This document shows, one piece after another, positions 26,562 through 36,206 of a stretch of 64,000 nucleotides of DNA (within the stretch, counting starts at the first letter, position 1; each line of letters opens with the position of its first letter). The stretch covers positions 63,225 to 127,224 of the forward strand of contig NZ_FPAZ01000003.1 of assembly GCF_900116435.1 (NCBI RefSeq), in the 5' to 3' direction. The notes under the pieces were generated by a model, which saw only the letters and a list, made by a program, of their open reading frames with translations, did not search any database and was not told where the DNA came from. This stretch comes from Pseudoalteromonas lipolytica (GTDB taxonomy: Bacteria > Pseudomonadota > Gammaproteobacteria > Enterobacterales > Alteromonadaceae). A program made the translations under genes and the position numbers.

Positions 26562-27708
26562 TTAGTAACTCCGCGACTGCTGTTGCAGCTTGTTCGTTGG
26601 CATTTAACCTAATTTCTTTATGAATCGCTAAAAAGCGTGCTTTTAGTTCACTATTATCTGAATTTAACATAGGTGTGAGTGCATTTGTTAAATTATCAAC
26701 ATTACATTCTGTTTGTAGGTACTCGGGGACAAGCTCTTCATCGGCCAGTAAATTCGGTAGCGAAAAGTACTTGATGTTAAAGGTAAACAGCGTTTTAAAT
26801 ATCCAATAGCTCATTGGCTTTATTTTATACCCTACTACCATTGGCTTTTTATAGAGCATGCCTTCTAATGTAGCGGTCCCTGAGGCAAGTAAAATCGCAT
26901 CGGCAGCTTGCATAGCAAGATTTGACTGGCCGTCGAGTAACTGTAATTTTAAATGAGGGGCTGTTTTTTCTAGAATGTCACAAAACTGAGTTTTTCGTTT
27001 TTCGTTAACGAGTGGTACCACTATTTTCAGTGCTGGGTTTTCTGCCTGTAGTTTAGCGGCGGTCTGAATGTAAGTGTCACTCAAAAGACCTACTTCGGAG
27101 CCTCGGCTGCCCGGTAAAAGCGCCAATACTTTGTCTGAATCTGATAAACCGAGTGCATTACGCGCTTTGCTCTGATCATGCTCCAGCGCAATATCATCAG
27201 CCAGCGTATGACCAACAAATGTGCAAGGCACGTTGTGTTTGTCATAAAATGCTTTTTCGAATGGTAATAAAGCCAACACTAAATTAGTTGCTGCGCTGAT
27301 TTTATGAATACGCTTTTCACGCCACGCCCAAACAGAGGGGCTCACATATTGAATTGTTTTGATACCCGCTTCTTTTAGCGGCTTTTCAACACGTAAGTTA
27401 AAGTCTGGCGCATCAATACCAATAAACACATCAGGCGGATTATCTATAAAATGTTGCACGAGCTGTTTGCGAATTTTTAATAAGCGCGGTAAGCGCCCCA
27501 ACACTTCAACCAGCCCCATTACCGACAACTCATCCATATCGAATAACGTTGTACAACCCGCAGCTTGCATACGCGGCCCTGCAATTCCTTCAAAAATAGC
27601 ATCTGGGAAACGTACTTTAAGTGCTTTAATGAGCCCTTCACCTAAAATATCACCTGATAACTCACCTGCCACCAAGGCAATACGTAACGGCTTTGTTTGT
27701 TCTTTCAT
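26551..27708 (-). CDS. lpxB: Lipid-A-disaccharide synthase
   Basis: 385 aa from the ATG at 27708 (a GTG at 27735 would add 9 residues; E. coli LpxB has 382). Family motifs: [71 protein letters not shown]19 glycosyltransferase that joins UDP-2,3-diacylglucosamine and lipid X to form the lipid A disaccharide at the inner membrane. Normally it follows lpxA directly; here the cyd cluster lies between them, so it needs its own promoter in the region divergent from cydA. Confidence 0.97.
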   Translation of the reverse strand: MKEQTKPLRIALVAGELSGDILGEGLIKALKVRFPDAIFEGIAGPRMQAAGCTTLFDMDELSVMGLVEVLGRLPRLLKIRKQLVQHFIDNPPDVFIGIDAPDFNLRVEKPLKEAGIKTIQYVSPSVWAWREKRIHKISAATNLVLALLPFEKAFYDKHNVPCTFVGHTLADDIALEHDQSKARNALGLSDSDKVLALLPGSRGSEVGLLSDTYIQTAAKLQAENPALKIVVPLVNEKRKTQFCDILEKTAPHLKLQLLDGQSNLAMQAADAILLASGTATLEGMLYKKPMVVGYKIKPMSYWIFKTLFTFNIKYFSLPNLLADEELVPEYLQTECNVDNLTNALTPMLNSDNSELKARFLAIHKEIRLNANEQAATAVAELLNAD

Positions 27709-28020
27709 TCGTTGATAATTCGCAACTTTCTGCACTAATAAAAATGAGTTTACCGTGTTTTAGCAATCGGATAAATGTCACAGAGTTAATAAATACTAGA
27801 AATTAAAATTGCGATTAAAAGTTGCTCTAAAAGCCGTTTATAAAATAGATAAAAACAATGCCAGCACAGGGGGCTACTCACTTTTGAGTAAGTCAAAGGG
27901 GTTGAATTAGTAATTAATCACTTTCTTAAATTATAGATTAATCATTTGAAATATTTAGTTTTTATCTCTAATCTGTAGAATTAACGAACAATCGCTATCA
28001 TATTAATTTCCTATTTTCTA

Positions 28021-28048
28021 TTGACTAAAATAGATACAAGGTTAATAT
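28021..28048 (+). promoter_or_regulatory. Predicted sigma-70 promoter of cydABX
   Basis: -35 TTGACT (28021-28026), 16-base spacer, -10 TAATAT (28043-28048), about 80 bases before the cydA ATG. Predicted transcription start near 28055. The surrounding 27709-28129 region between lpxB and cydA is AT-rich and must also hold the lpxB promoter; no coding sequence is seen in it. Confidence 0.6.
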
Positions 28049-28054
28049 TCACGA

Positions 28055-28078
28055 AGTTTCAGTAATTACTGAAACTTT
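28055..28078. promoter_or_regulatory. Perfect 24-bp palindrome at the predicted cydA transcription start
   Basis: aagtttcagtaa followed directly by its reverse complement, 24 bases with no mismatch. It sits where transcription should begin, so it is either an operator blocking initiation or a 5' UTR hairpin. It does not look like ArcA, FNR or NsrR consensus to me. Confidence 0.6.
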
Positions 28079-28129
28079 GAAAGCTATTTTTTGTCGTGTC
28101 TACCGCACCCTTTAATAAGGAGCTAAACA

Positions 28130-29716
28130 ATGATAGATGAAACATTTGTGGATCTATCGCGATTGCAATTTGCAATTACTGCCCTCTTTCACTTTCTATT
28201 TGTACCACTCACTATAGGTATGACGTGGATTTTGGTGATCATGGAATCCGTTTATGTGATGACAGGTCGTGAAATTTACCGTGATATGACTAAGTTTTGG
28301 GGTAAGTTGTTTGGTATAAACTTTGCGATTGGTGTGGCCACTGGTCTCACTATGGAGTTTGAGTTTGGTACTAACTGGTCTTATTACTCTCACTATGTGG
28401 GTGATATTTTTGGCGCTCCTCTGGCTATTGAAGGGTTGATGGCGTTCTTTTTAGAATCGACCTTTGTCGGCATGTTTTTCCTTGGTTGGGAGCGACTCAC
28501 AAAACGCCAACACCTTGCAGCGACCTTTTTAATGGCTTTAGGCACCAACCTTTCGGCATTGTGGATTTTGATTGCCAATGGTTGGATGCAGAACCCTGTG
28601 GGCGCAGAGTTTAACTATCAAACCATGCGCATGGAAATGACCAGCTTTGCAGAGCTAGTATTCAACCCCGTCGCACAGGTTAAATTTATTCATACGGTGT
28701 CTGCCGGTTATGTCGCGGCTTCAATGTTCGTACTCGGCATCAGTAGTTGGTACATACTCAAAGGTCGTGATTTGGCCTTTGCGAAACGTTCATTCTCTGT
28801 TGCATCAGGTTTTGGCCTTGCCTCTATTTTATGCGTTATTTTACTAGGAGATGAATCTGGCTACGAAGTAGGCGAAGTGCAAAAAGTTAAATTGGCTGCA
28901 ATCGAGGCTGAATGGCACACAGAAGAAGCGCCCGCAGCATTTACACTGGTAGGTATTCCTGACTCTGAACAGCAAGTCACCCATGCAGCGGTTAAAATAC
29001 CTTATGCGTTGGGCATTATTGCGACACGTTCGATTGATGAACAAGTCACGGGTATCAAAGATTTAGAAAAACAACACGAAACACGTATTCGTAACGGTAT
29101 GCAAGCATACGAGTATCTCGAAAAATTGCGTGGTGGTGATGACTCCGCCGAGAACATTGCCAAGTTCGATACACTGAAAGCTGACCTCGGTTATGGTCTG
29201 TTGCTTAAACGCTACACTCCTAATGTGGTTGATGCCACAGAAGCGCAAATTCAGAAAGCGGTGAAAGACTCATTTCCGAAAGTGGGGCCCATGTTTTGGT
29301 CATTTAGGATAATGGTTGGCTGCGGTGTGATTATGTTAGGGGTCTTTGTACTGGCCTTTTACTATAACGCCAAACGCGTTATAGAGCATAAGCGTTGGTT
29401 ACTCTGGGCCGCCGTGTGGAGTATTCCATTACCTTGGATTGCTATTGAGTTCGGTTGGATTGTTGCTGAATATGGACGTCAACCATGGGCTATTTCAGAA
29501 ATATTACCCACATTTTTAGCAACCTCCTCGTTAACGGTAAATGATTTGCTGATCAGCATTACGGGCTTTATTGTATTTTACACCGGTCTAGCAACCGTTG
29601 AAGGTTGGTTGATGCTGCGCTTTGTTAAACAAGGGCCTAGCTCTTTGCACACAGGTAAATATCATCACGAACTCATTAAAGAAGACTCGCTAGCAGGCCA
29701 AGGAGTACAGTCATGA
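28130..29716 (+). CDS. cydA: Cytochrome bd ubiquinol oxidase subunit I
   Basis: 528 aa, nine membrane helices, long Q-loop class (E. coli 522 aa). The haem ligands fit: His21 in LSRLQFAITALFHFLFVPLT (H19 in E. coli), a His in VKFIHTVSAGYV (H186) and the Met in FWSFRIMVGCGVIML (M393). The quinol loop contains GDESGYEVGEVQKVKLAAIE. It reduces O2 to water from quinol with high affinity, under low oxygen or respiratory stress. Ribosome site aaggag at 28117-28122. Overlaps cydB by 4 bases (atga). Confidence 0.98.
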   Translation: MIDETFVDLSRLQFAITALFHFLFVPLTIGMTWILVIMESVYVMTGREIYRDMTKFWGKLFGINFAIGVATGLTMEFEFGTNWSYYSHYVGDIFGAPLAIEGLMAFFLESTFVGMFFLGWERLTKRQHLAATFLMALGTNLSALWILIANGWMQNPVGAEFNYQTMRMEMTSFAELVFNPVAQVKFIHTVSAGYVAASMFVLGISSWYILKGRDLAFAKRSFSVASGFGLASILCVILLGDESGYEVGEVQKVKLAAIEAEWHTEEAPAAFTLVGIPDSEQQVTHAAVKIPYALGIIATRSIDEQVTGIKDLEKQHETRIRNGMQAYEYLEKLRGGDDSAENIAKFDTLKADLGYGLLLKRYTPNVVDATEAQIQKAVKDSFPKVGPMFWSFRIMVGCGVIMLGVFVLAFYYNAKRVIEHKRWLLWAAVWSIPLPWIAIEFGWIVAEYGRQPWAISEILPTFLATSSLTVNDLLISITGFIVFYTGLATVEGWLMLRFVKQGPSSLHTGKYHHELIKEDSLAGQGVQS

Positions 29717-30852
29717 TCTTTGATTACGAAACACTAAAATTAATCTGGTGGGTATTAATCGGTGTGCTCCTGATTGGCTTTGCTGTTACCGATGGCATGG
29801 ATATGGGAGTGGCTATTTTGCTCCGCCTTGTTGGCAAAACAGATGTCGAGCGCCGAACCGTTATAAATACCATCGGAGCTCACTGGGATGGTAACCAAGT
29901 GTGGTTTATTACCGCTGGGGGTGCATTATTCGCTGCATGGCCTATGGTGTATGCTGCTGCATTCTCAGGCTTTTATTTTGCAATGATGCTGGTCTTATTT
30001 GCGCTGTTTTTCAGACCACTTGGGTTTGATTATCGCTCAAAAATTGAGTCAGCTCGTTGGCGAAATAACTGGGATTGGGGCTTGTTTGCAGGCAGTTTTA
30101 TTCCTGCACTCGTATTTGGGGTTGCTTTTGGTAACTTGCTACAAGGTGTGCCTTATCATATTGACGATTTATTACGTGTAAGCTATCAGGGCTCATTCTT
30201 TGCTTTACTTAATCCATTTGCCATTGTTGCTGGCTTAATAAGTGTGCTTATGTTGGTTGGTCATGCGGGTATGTGGCTGCAACTTCGTACCGATGCAGAC
30301 GTAGCCAAACGCTCAGCACAATATGGCCGATATGCACTTATGGCGTTTATTGTATTGTTTGCCTTAGCAGGTGTTTGGATATCGCAAATTGACGGTTATA
30401 CAATCGTCAGCATGGGCGACACTCAAGGCTATGCGAACCCACTGGCTAAAACAGTAACGCAGGCACCAGGTGCATGGCTTGATAACTATACAAAAATGCC
30501 TCTAACGATGCTGTTCCCAGCGCTAACATTTGTGATGGCGGCACTGGCTATTGTGTTATCTAAATTACAAAAGCCTGCGTTAGCACTTGTTTCATCAAGC
30601 ATCATGTTAGCTGGAGTTATTTTAACAGCAGGCATGTCAATGTTCCCGTTTATTATGCCTTCAAGCAACAACCCTAATATTAGTCTTACTATGTGGGATG
30701 CGGTTTCGAGCCATATGACCCTCAATGTGATGTTTGTTGTTGCCATTATTTTTGTTCCTTTAATTTTAACTTACACGACCTGGTGTTATGTGAAGATGTG
30801 GCGAAAAGTCACTATCGCTGAAATCGAAAACAACACTCACGGTAGCTATTAA
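29713..30852 (+). CDS. cydB: Cytochrome bd ubiquinol oxidase subunit II
   Basis: 379 aa (E. coli 379), eight membrane helices. Begins MIFDYETLKLIWWVLIGVLLIGFAVTDG-style sequence with the conserved DGMDMGVAILL and GAHWDGNQVWFITAGGALFAAWP motifs, the region that interfaces with CydA. Start overlaps the cydA stop by 4 bases. Forms the oxidase heterodimer with CydA and CydX. Confidence 0.98.
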   Translation: MIFDYETLKLIWWVLIGVLLIGFAVTDGMDMGVAILLRLVGKTDVERRTVINTIGAHWDGNQVWFITAGGALFAAWPMVYAAAFSGFYFAMMLVLFALFFRPLGFDYRSKIESARWRNNWDWGLFAGSFIPALVFGVAFGNLLQGVPYHIDDLLRVSYQGSFFALLNPFAIVAGLISVLMLVGHAGMWLQLRTDADVAKRSAQYGRYALMAFIVLFALAGVWISQIDGYTIVSMGDTQGYANPLAKTVTQAPGAWLDNYTKMPLTMLFPALTFVMAALAIVLSKLQKPALALVSSSIMLAGVILTAGMSMFPFIMPSSNNPNISLTMWDAVSSHMTLNVMFVVAIIFVPLILTYTTWCYVKMWRKVTIAEIENNTHGSY

Positions 30853-30864
30853 GGAGATTTAATT

Positions 30865-31017
30865 ATGTGGTATTTTGCCTGGATATTAGGTGTTCTATTA
30901 GCCTGTACACTTGGGGTAATTAACGTGATGTGGTACGAATTTCATCAACATAAAGATTCTATCGCTGATGATGAGCTAGAGCTGTACGCGAGACTCAAAA
31001 ACAACGATGACAACTAA
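30865..31017 (+). CDS. cydX: Cytochrome bd oxidase small subunit CydX
   Basis: 50 aa. Starts MWYFAWILGVLLACTLGVIN, the hallmark of the CydX/YbgT family, with one membrane helix and a charged tail (EFHQHKDSIADDELE). It stabilises the haems in CydAB. It lies 12 bases after cydB with a strong aaggag (30851-30856), and its end overlaps the cydD start by 11 bases. Small size makes it easy to miss. Confidence 0.95.
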   Translation: MWYFAWILGVLLACTLGVINVMWYEFHQHKDSIADDELELYARLKNNDDN

Positions 31018-32767
31018 ACCCCGACCAAATCGCGCGCAGCAGCAAACGCTGCGCGCTTTTTTAAAGCAGTATAGTCAGTCCGCTTCTGGGCTTCTTAAAT
31101 TAAGCATTAGTCTGGGCACTTTCAATGCCCTGTTAATGATTGCCTCTTGTTACCTTCTTGCGAATGCAGTTCATCAAGTCATGTTCGAGCAAGCAAACTT
31201 GCAAGCTGTAAGCCCTTTATTATGGCCTCTTGCTGGACTAATTTTAGTTCGTGCTTTGTTGGTTGCGCTAAGTGAACGCGTGAGTAACCTTGCCGCGTTA
31301 AAAATAAAAAACGTGATGCGAAATACATTGCTAGAAAAGCTCAGCAAACTTGGGCCAGCTTACAGTGAACAAAAAGGTCACGGCGCTACACTTAATACCT
31401 TACACAATGGTGTTGAAGCACTGCATCAATATTACGCCAACTATATTCCAAGTGTTGCTTACAGTGCACTTATTCCATTTGTGATATTAGTGGTGATTTT
31501 TCCAACCGATTACAAAGCGGGCCTCATTTTCCTATTAACAGCCCCGCTTATCCCATTTTTTATGATTTTAGTGGGCCATAAGGCTGAACAGTTAAACCAA
31601 GAGCGTTGGCAACAGCTAGCGGTACTAGGAAATTACTTTTTTGACAGATTACAAGGACTGACTCAACTCAAGCTCTTTAATGCAACCAAGCGTGAGCTAA
31701 ATAGCATAAGTCAGATTTCTGATGATTACCGTGGTGCGACCATGGGGGTGTTGAAAGTCGCCTTTTTATCATCTTTCGCCCTTGAATTTTTAGCCACCAT
31801 TAGTGTTGCCCTTGTTGCCGTTATTATTGGCTTTAGGCTGTTTTTTGGCACGCTCGACTTTGCCACTGGTTTTGTGGTGTTATTACTGGCTCCTGAGTTT
31901 TATTTACCGCTTAGGCAAATGGGCACCCACTACCATGCAAAACTTGAAGGTATCAGCGCTGCTGCTGATATGGTCGAGATTATTAATCACAGTGAAGCAG
32001 ATGAACACACGGGTACATCCCCTCTCCCATTACCGCTTAAAGACATAAAATTAACCGCACTTAGCTATCACTACCCCGAAACAAACGAAGGGGTGACAGA
32101 TATCAATTTAACACTACCTAACACGGGTTTAATTGCATTTGTTGGCGAAAGTGGCTCAGGGAAAAGTACTTTATTTGACTGCCTATTAGGTTTTCATCAT
32201 CACGCTAACCACGCCATTAGCATCAACGGGCAACCCTTAAGTGACACAGCTTTAAGTGATTGGCATGCACAGCTTGCATGGATCCCTCAACACGCCACTT
32301 TATTTTACCGAAGTGTTGCCGACAACCTGCGTCTAGCCAAACCTGATGCATGCCAAGACGAGCTCATTGAAGCCGCCAGTAAAGCGGGCGCACTTGAATT
32401 TATTAACGCTTTACCACATGGCTTTGATACCTTACTGGGTGAGCAAGGTGAAGGCCTCTCCGGTGGGCAAAAACAGCGCATAGCGCTTGCCCGTGCATTT
32501 TTAAAAGATGCCCCAGTTCTACTACTCGATGAACCTACAGCACATTTAGACAGCCAAACAGAACAGCTTATCAACCAAGCAATCTGTGAATATGCGAAAA
32601 ATCATTTAGTCTTGGTCATTGCTCACAGACTTAATACGGTAAAGCACGCTGATACCCTTTACGTAATGCAGCAAGGCAGCATTGTAGAATCGGGCCGTTA
32701 TAAACAACTGGTCAACGACGCGGGGCTATTTGCAAAACTGGTAAGTCGAGGTGAAGCCCATGCATAA
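31007..32767 (+). CDS. cydD: CydDC ABC transporter subunit CydD
   Basis: 586 aa. Six membrane helices in the first 330 residues, then an ABC ATPase with Walker A GESGSGKST, signature LSGGQKQRIALARAF, Walker B VLLLDEPTAHLD and switch His in VIAHRL. The CydDC heterodimer is needed for assembly of cytochrome bd; it has been described as a glutathione/cysteine exporter and more recently as a haem transporter. Here it is coupled to the oxidase genes in one operon, overlapping cydX and cydC. Confidence 0.95.
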   Translation: MTTKPRPNRAQQQTLRAFLKQYSQSASGLLKLSISLGTFNALLMIASCYLLANAVHQVMFEQANLQAVSPLLWPLAGLILVRALLVALSERVSNLAALKIKNVMRNTLLEKLSKLGPAYSEQKGHGATLNTLHNGVEALHQYYANYIPSVAYSALIPFVILVVIFPTDYKAGLIFLLTAPLIPFFMILVGHKAEQLNQERWQQLAVLGNYFFDRLQGLTQLKLFNATKRELNSISQISDDYRGATMGVLKVAFLSSFALEFLATISVALVAVIIGFRLFFGTLDFATGFVVLLLAPEFYLPLRQMGTHYHAKLEGISAAADMVEIINHSEADEHTGTSPLPLPLKDIKLTALSYHYPETNEGVTDINLTLPNTGLIAFVGESGSGKSTLFDCLLGFHHHANHAISINGQPLSDTALSDWHAQLAWIPQHATLFYRSVADNLRLAKPDACQDELIEAASKAGALEFINALPHGFDTLLGEQGEGLSGGQKQRIALARAFLKDAPVLLLDEPTAHLDSQTEQLINQAICEYAKNHLVLVIAHRLNTVKHADTLYVMQQGSIVESGRYKQLVNDAGLFAKLVSRGEAHA

Positions 32768-34496
32768 TTTTGTACGCTTACTTAAACTATGCAAACCGCA
32801 TGCTGGCATGCTGTTACTCGGGGCTTTTTTAGCAAGCTTAACCGTGCTGGCTAATGTGGGTTTACTGGCTATTTCAGGCTGGTTTTTGGCCGCGATGGCT
32901 GCCGCTGGCATTGCCGGTGTGCAGATGAACTATTTTACTCCAGCAGGCGTGATCCGCTTTTTAGCGATTGTGCGAACCGCATCGCGTTATGGCGAGCGAA
33001 TGATTACACATAACGCGACATTTTTATTATTGAGCGAGATTCGCGTAAAAATGTTCGCAACACTGAGTCGGCTCAATAATGTCGATTTAGCAATGAGCCG
33101 CAGTGCCGATTTAGTCAATCGATTACAAAACGATGTCGACGCGCTTGATAAGTTTTACTTAAATGTGCTGCTACCAATCATCGTTGCGCTTTTTACTATC
33201 CCAATTGTGATGGCGTTTATGGCAGCGTATAACGCCGACGTTGCATTGCTATGCTTTATTTCATTAATGGTTATAGGGGTGCTACTCCCGGCTTTACTAA
33301 GCCGTAAACTTCATAAAGAAGCGCATGTCGAAACACAACTTAGTGCAGAATTAAGAGCTGAACTTGCCGATACATTAAAAGGGGCAAGAGAGCTTGCTGT
33401 ATATCAAGCACAAAACGCTCAACTCACGCATTGTGATTCTTTAAGCCAACAATACAATGCTCAGCTCTATAGCCGCCATAAAGCGGTTGCAAACAGCAAT
33501 GGTTTAAGCACCTTGGTTATTCAACTGACTATGCTGGCAAGTGTGTTTATGATTATTCCATTGGTTTCTCTGGGCACCATGAAAAACGTTGAACTGGCTA
33601 TGCTGGCGCTATTTGTTCTAGCAAGCTTTGAAACTGTACTCACCCTGCCTACAGCGTTTATAGAATTACCTCTGACCTTAAGCGCCGCAGAGCGCCTGTT
33701 CGTACTTGAAGACAATCACAGCAAAGCCAATACACAGCAAAATGAAATAGACAATCAATCAGCGCTCGGTCTTACGTTAAGTAATGTCAGTTATCAATAC
33801 GCTGGAAGCACACGTAAGGCACTTAATGACATCAACGTGTCTGTCTGTGCTGCAAGCAAGGTTGCGCTGGTTGGTGCCAGTGGCAGTGGTAAAACCACGC
33901 TTGTTAATTTACTCACCGGTCTTTGGCCACTGCAATCAGGCTCTTTAAAGCTGACCACAGACGAGCACAGTTTTGAGCTTGAGAGCATGACACCTTCAGC
34001 ACGCTTTAAACAACTGACAATTGTTGCGCAGCAGCATCATATTTTTGATGGCACTCTGCGTGAAAACCTACTCTATGCAGCGCCTGATGCAACAGATGAA
34101 ATGCTTATTCAAGCCTGCGAACAAGCAGAACTCAGCTCTTGGCTTAACAATTTAAAGGCCGGGCTCAATACCCGTTTAGGCATAGCAGGTAGAAAGCTGT
34201 CGCACGGTCAATCACGCCGTATTGCAATTGCTCAAGCCATATTAAGGCGCGGTAATTTAGTCATTCTTGACGAACCGACAGAAAGTTTAGATAACCACAC
34301 TAAATACCATTTGCTTAATACACTTGAGACAGTTTGGGCAGATAAAACGATGCTCACTATTACCCATGACCCAGCCATGCTTAGCCGGGTTGATAAGGTC
34401 ATTTGGTTAGAGCAAGGGAAAATAAGAGCAGTGGCCACTCATGCAGAGTTGCTTGCAAACGAAGCTGATTATGTTGAGCTGATCACGCGTTTTTAA
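32760..34496 (+). CDS. cydC: CydDC ABC transporter subunit CydC
   Basis: 578 aa from the ATG at 32760, chosen over a GTG at 32751 because gaggtg lies about 7 bases upstream. Typical N-terminus [20 protein letters not shown], conserved [14 protein letters not shown] and [19 protein letters not shown]. ATPase: Walker [10 protein letters not shown], Walker [13 protein letters not shown]. The signature reads [15 protein letters not shown], with His in place of the usual second-position Gly, so one of the two ATP sites of the heterodimer may be degenerate. The stop overlaps the convergent rlpA-like gene by 4 bases. Confidence 0.95.
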   Translation: MHNFVRLLKLCKPHAGMLLLGAFLASLTVLANVGLLAISGWFLAAMAAAGIAGVQMNYFTPAGVIRFLAIVRTASRYGERMITHNATFLLLSEIRVKMFATLSRLNNVDLAMSRSADLVNRLQNDVDALDKFYLNVLLPIIVALFTIPIVMAFMAAYNADVALLCFISLMVIGVLLPALLSRKLHKEAHVETQLSAELRAELADTLKGARELAVYQAQNAQLTHCDSLSQQYNAQLYSRHKAVANSNGLSTLVIQLTMLASVFMIIPLVSLGTMKNVELAMLALFVLASFETVLTLPTAFIELPLTLSAAERLFVLEDNHSKANTQQNEIDNQSALGLTLSNVSYQYAGSTRKALNDINVSVCAASKVALVGASGSGKTTLVNLLTGLWPLQSGSLKLTTDEHSFELESMTPSARFKQLTIVAQQHHIFDGTLRENLLYAAPDATDEMLIQACEQAELSSWLNNLKAGLNTRLGIAGRKLSHGQSRRIAIAQAILRRGNLVILDEPTESLDNHTKYHLLNTLETVWADKTMLTITHDPAMLSRVDKVIWLEQGKIRAVATHAELLANEADYVELITRF

Positions 34497-34861
34497 TCGA
34501 GCTGCTCAACGGTAACGTCAATCACACCGTGCTTTAAGGAAGCAATTTCTGAAAACGCCTGCTTAGATAAATCAATAATGCGACCGCGAATAAATGGGCC
34601 GCGGTCGTTAATGGTAACAATCACACTTTTGTTGTTGGCAAGGTTCGTCACTTTGACCCGTTGGCCAAACCTAAGTGTTTTATGAGCAGCACTCAAGGCT
34701 TGTTGATTAAAGGCCTCCCCGCTTGCTGTCGTTCGACCATGGTACTTGTCAGCGTAATAACTCGCTTTACCTTTTTCTATCGCGCCCTTTGGTACGGAAG
34801 GTGCGCTACTACAGCCACTCATTAGCAAGGTCGCTAACACTAAAATAAAGAGTTTGTTCAT
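34493..34861 (-). CDS. RlpA-like lipoprotein (double-psi beta-barrel)
   Basis: 122 aa. Lipoprotein signal with Leu-Met-Ser-Gly-Cys, then a single DPBB domain with [26 protein letters not shown]-like [12 protein letters not shown] and the active-site TINDRGPF. RlpA is a septal lytic transglycosylase acting on naked glycan strands; this one lacks a SPOR domain and is near minimal length, so septal targeting is uncertain. Convergent with cydC, overlapping by 4 bases. Confidence 0.88.
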   Translation of the reverse strand: MNKLFILVLATLLMSGCSSAPSVPKGAIEKGKASYYADKYHGRTTASGEAFNQQALSAAHKTLRFGQRVKVTNLANNKSVIVTINDRGPFIRGRIIDLSKQAFSEIASLKHGVIDVTVEQLD

Positions 34862-34925
34862 ATTGATTGTCCTTTTTAATCAATAAATTTAGCAAATCAT
34901 TGCTTAGTAAAACCTGAACTACAAA

Positions 34926-34954
34926 TACAAAAAAGCCACCTGTCGGTGGCTTTT
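34926..34954 (-). terminator. Terminator after lpxA
   Basis: aaaagccacc / ggtggctttt stem with a tgtc loop and a minus-strand T-run, 16 bases after the lpxA stop. It closes the lpxD-fabZ-lpxA run before the rlpA/cyd segment. Confidence 0.88.
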
Positions 34955-34970
34955 CGTCTATCGCTATTGA

Positions 34971-35741
34971 TTAGCGAATGATTCCGCGCTCAGAACTTTT
35001 CACAAAGTCGATCATAAGCTGAACGGCTGGGTATTTTGCTGCATCTTCGCTGAGTTCAGCGATTGCCTCTTCTACACCTAGGCTCTTACGGTAAAGTGTT
35101 TTATACGCACGGCGTGTTGCCATTATTTCATCACTTTCAAAGCCACGACGTTTCATGCCTTCTGTATTGATAGCAACGGGTCCTGCTGGGGTACCAATCG
35201 TTGTAACAAACGGAGGAACATCTTTGTTAACGCCTGAATACATGCCAACAAATGCATGTGCACCCACTTTACAAAATTGATGAATACCCGAGTTACCAGC
35301 AAGGATAACCCAATCACCAATGTGTACATGGCCTGCAACAGATGCATTATTAGCAAAAATAACGTTATCGCCAATGACGGCATCATGCGCAACATGGGTG
35401 TACGCCATAAACAAGTTATTGCTACCAATTTTAGTAACGCCTTGGTCTTGGATAGTACCACGGTGGATTGTTGCACATTCACGAATTACGTTGTTATCAC
35501 CGATAATTAACGTAGTTGGCTCATTAGCATATTTTTTGTCTTGGCAAGCTTCACCAACCGATGCAAATTGAAAAATATGGTTACCAGAACCTATTGTCGA
35601 TGGGCCTTTAACAACCACATGAGACTCAATGATACAGTTATCACCAATTTCTACATCATTACCAATGTAGCTGTATGGGCCAACTGAAACATTATTTCCA
35701 AGCTTCGCACCTGGTTCGATTATCGCCGTAGGATGGATCAC
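34971..35741 (-). CDS. lpxA: UDP-N-acetylglucosamine acyltransferase
   Basis: 256 aa from a GTG at 35741, two bases after the fabZ stop; agaagagag precedes it by about 8 bases, and the protein then starts at the family-typical IHPTAIIEPGA. Left-handed beta helix of hexapeptide repeats with the catalytic His in THVAHDAVIG and the C-terminal helices MKRRGFESDEI. It transfers an acyl chain from ACP to UDP-GlcNAc, the first step of lipid A synthesis. Confidence 0.96.
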   Translation of the reverse strand: MIHPTAIIEPGAKLGNNVSVGPYSYIGNDVEIGDNCIIESHVVVKGPSTIGSGNHIFQFASVGEACQDKKYANEPTTLIIGDNNVIRECATIHRGTIQDQGVTKIGSNNLFMAYTHVAHDAVIGDNVIFANNASVAGHVHIGDWVILAGNSGIHQFCKVGAHAFVGMYSGVNKDVPPFVTTIGTPAGPVAINTEGMKRRGFESDEIMATRRAYKTLYRKSLGVEEAIAELSEDAAKYPAVQLMIDFVKSSERGIIR

Positions 35742-35743
35742 TG

Positions 35744-36196
35744 TTAAAACTCTCTTCTCGCACACATGATTTCGGCAGTACACACTACTTTGCCGTCAAC
35801 TTTTGCTTCTGCTGCAAATTTCCATATATTGCGGCGCTCTTTTACAAACTCTACATGCAAATGCATCGTATCGCCAGGTAAAACGGGTTGCTTGAATCGC
35901 GCATTATCAATCGCAGCAAATAAATAAAGTTCATTTTCGCTGCGGTTTTCAACTGTTTTAAAACCAAGTAAACCAGTCGCTTGAGCCATTGCTTCTAAAA
36001 TCAACACACCTGGGAAGATTGGTTGATTAGGAAAATGTCCCGTAAAAATAGGTTCATTCACTGTTACATTTTTAATAGCATGTAACGACTCGCCTGGCGT
36101 GTAATCTAGTACACGGTCAACAAGCAACATCGGATAACGATGTGGAAGTAAACTCAAGATATCTTGGATATCAAGACTATTTAATTCATTTGCCAA
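35744..36196 (-). CDS. fabZ: 3-hydroxyacyl-ACP dehydratase
   Basis: 150 aa using a TTG at 36196, preceded by aagga at 7 bases; this gives the family length (E. coli 151). A frame start at 36220, also TTG, would overlap the end of lpxD. Hot-dog fold with [17 protein letters not shown] and the active-site [20 protein letters not shown] (His and Glu). It dehydrates beta-hydroxyacyl-ACP, balancing fatty acid and lipid A supply beside lpxA and lpxD. Confidence 0.95.
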   Translation of the reverse strand: MANELNSLDIQDILSLLPHRYPMLLVDRVLDYTPGESLHAIKNVTVNEPIFTGHFPNQPIFPGVLILEAMAQATGLLGFKTVENRSENELYLFAAIDNARFKQPVLPGDTMHLHVEFVKERRNIWKFAAEAKVDGKVVCTAEIMCARREF

Positions 36197-36206
36197 AATA
36201 GCTTCC

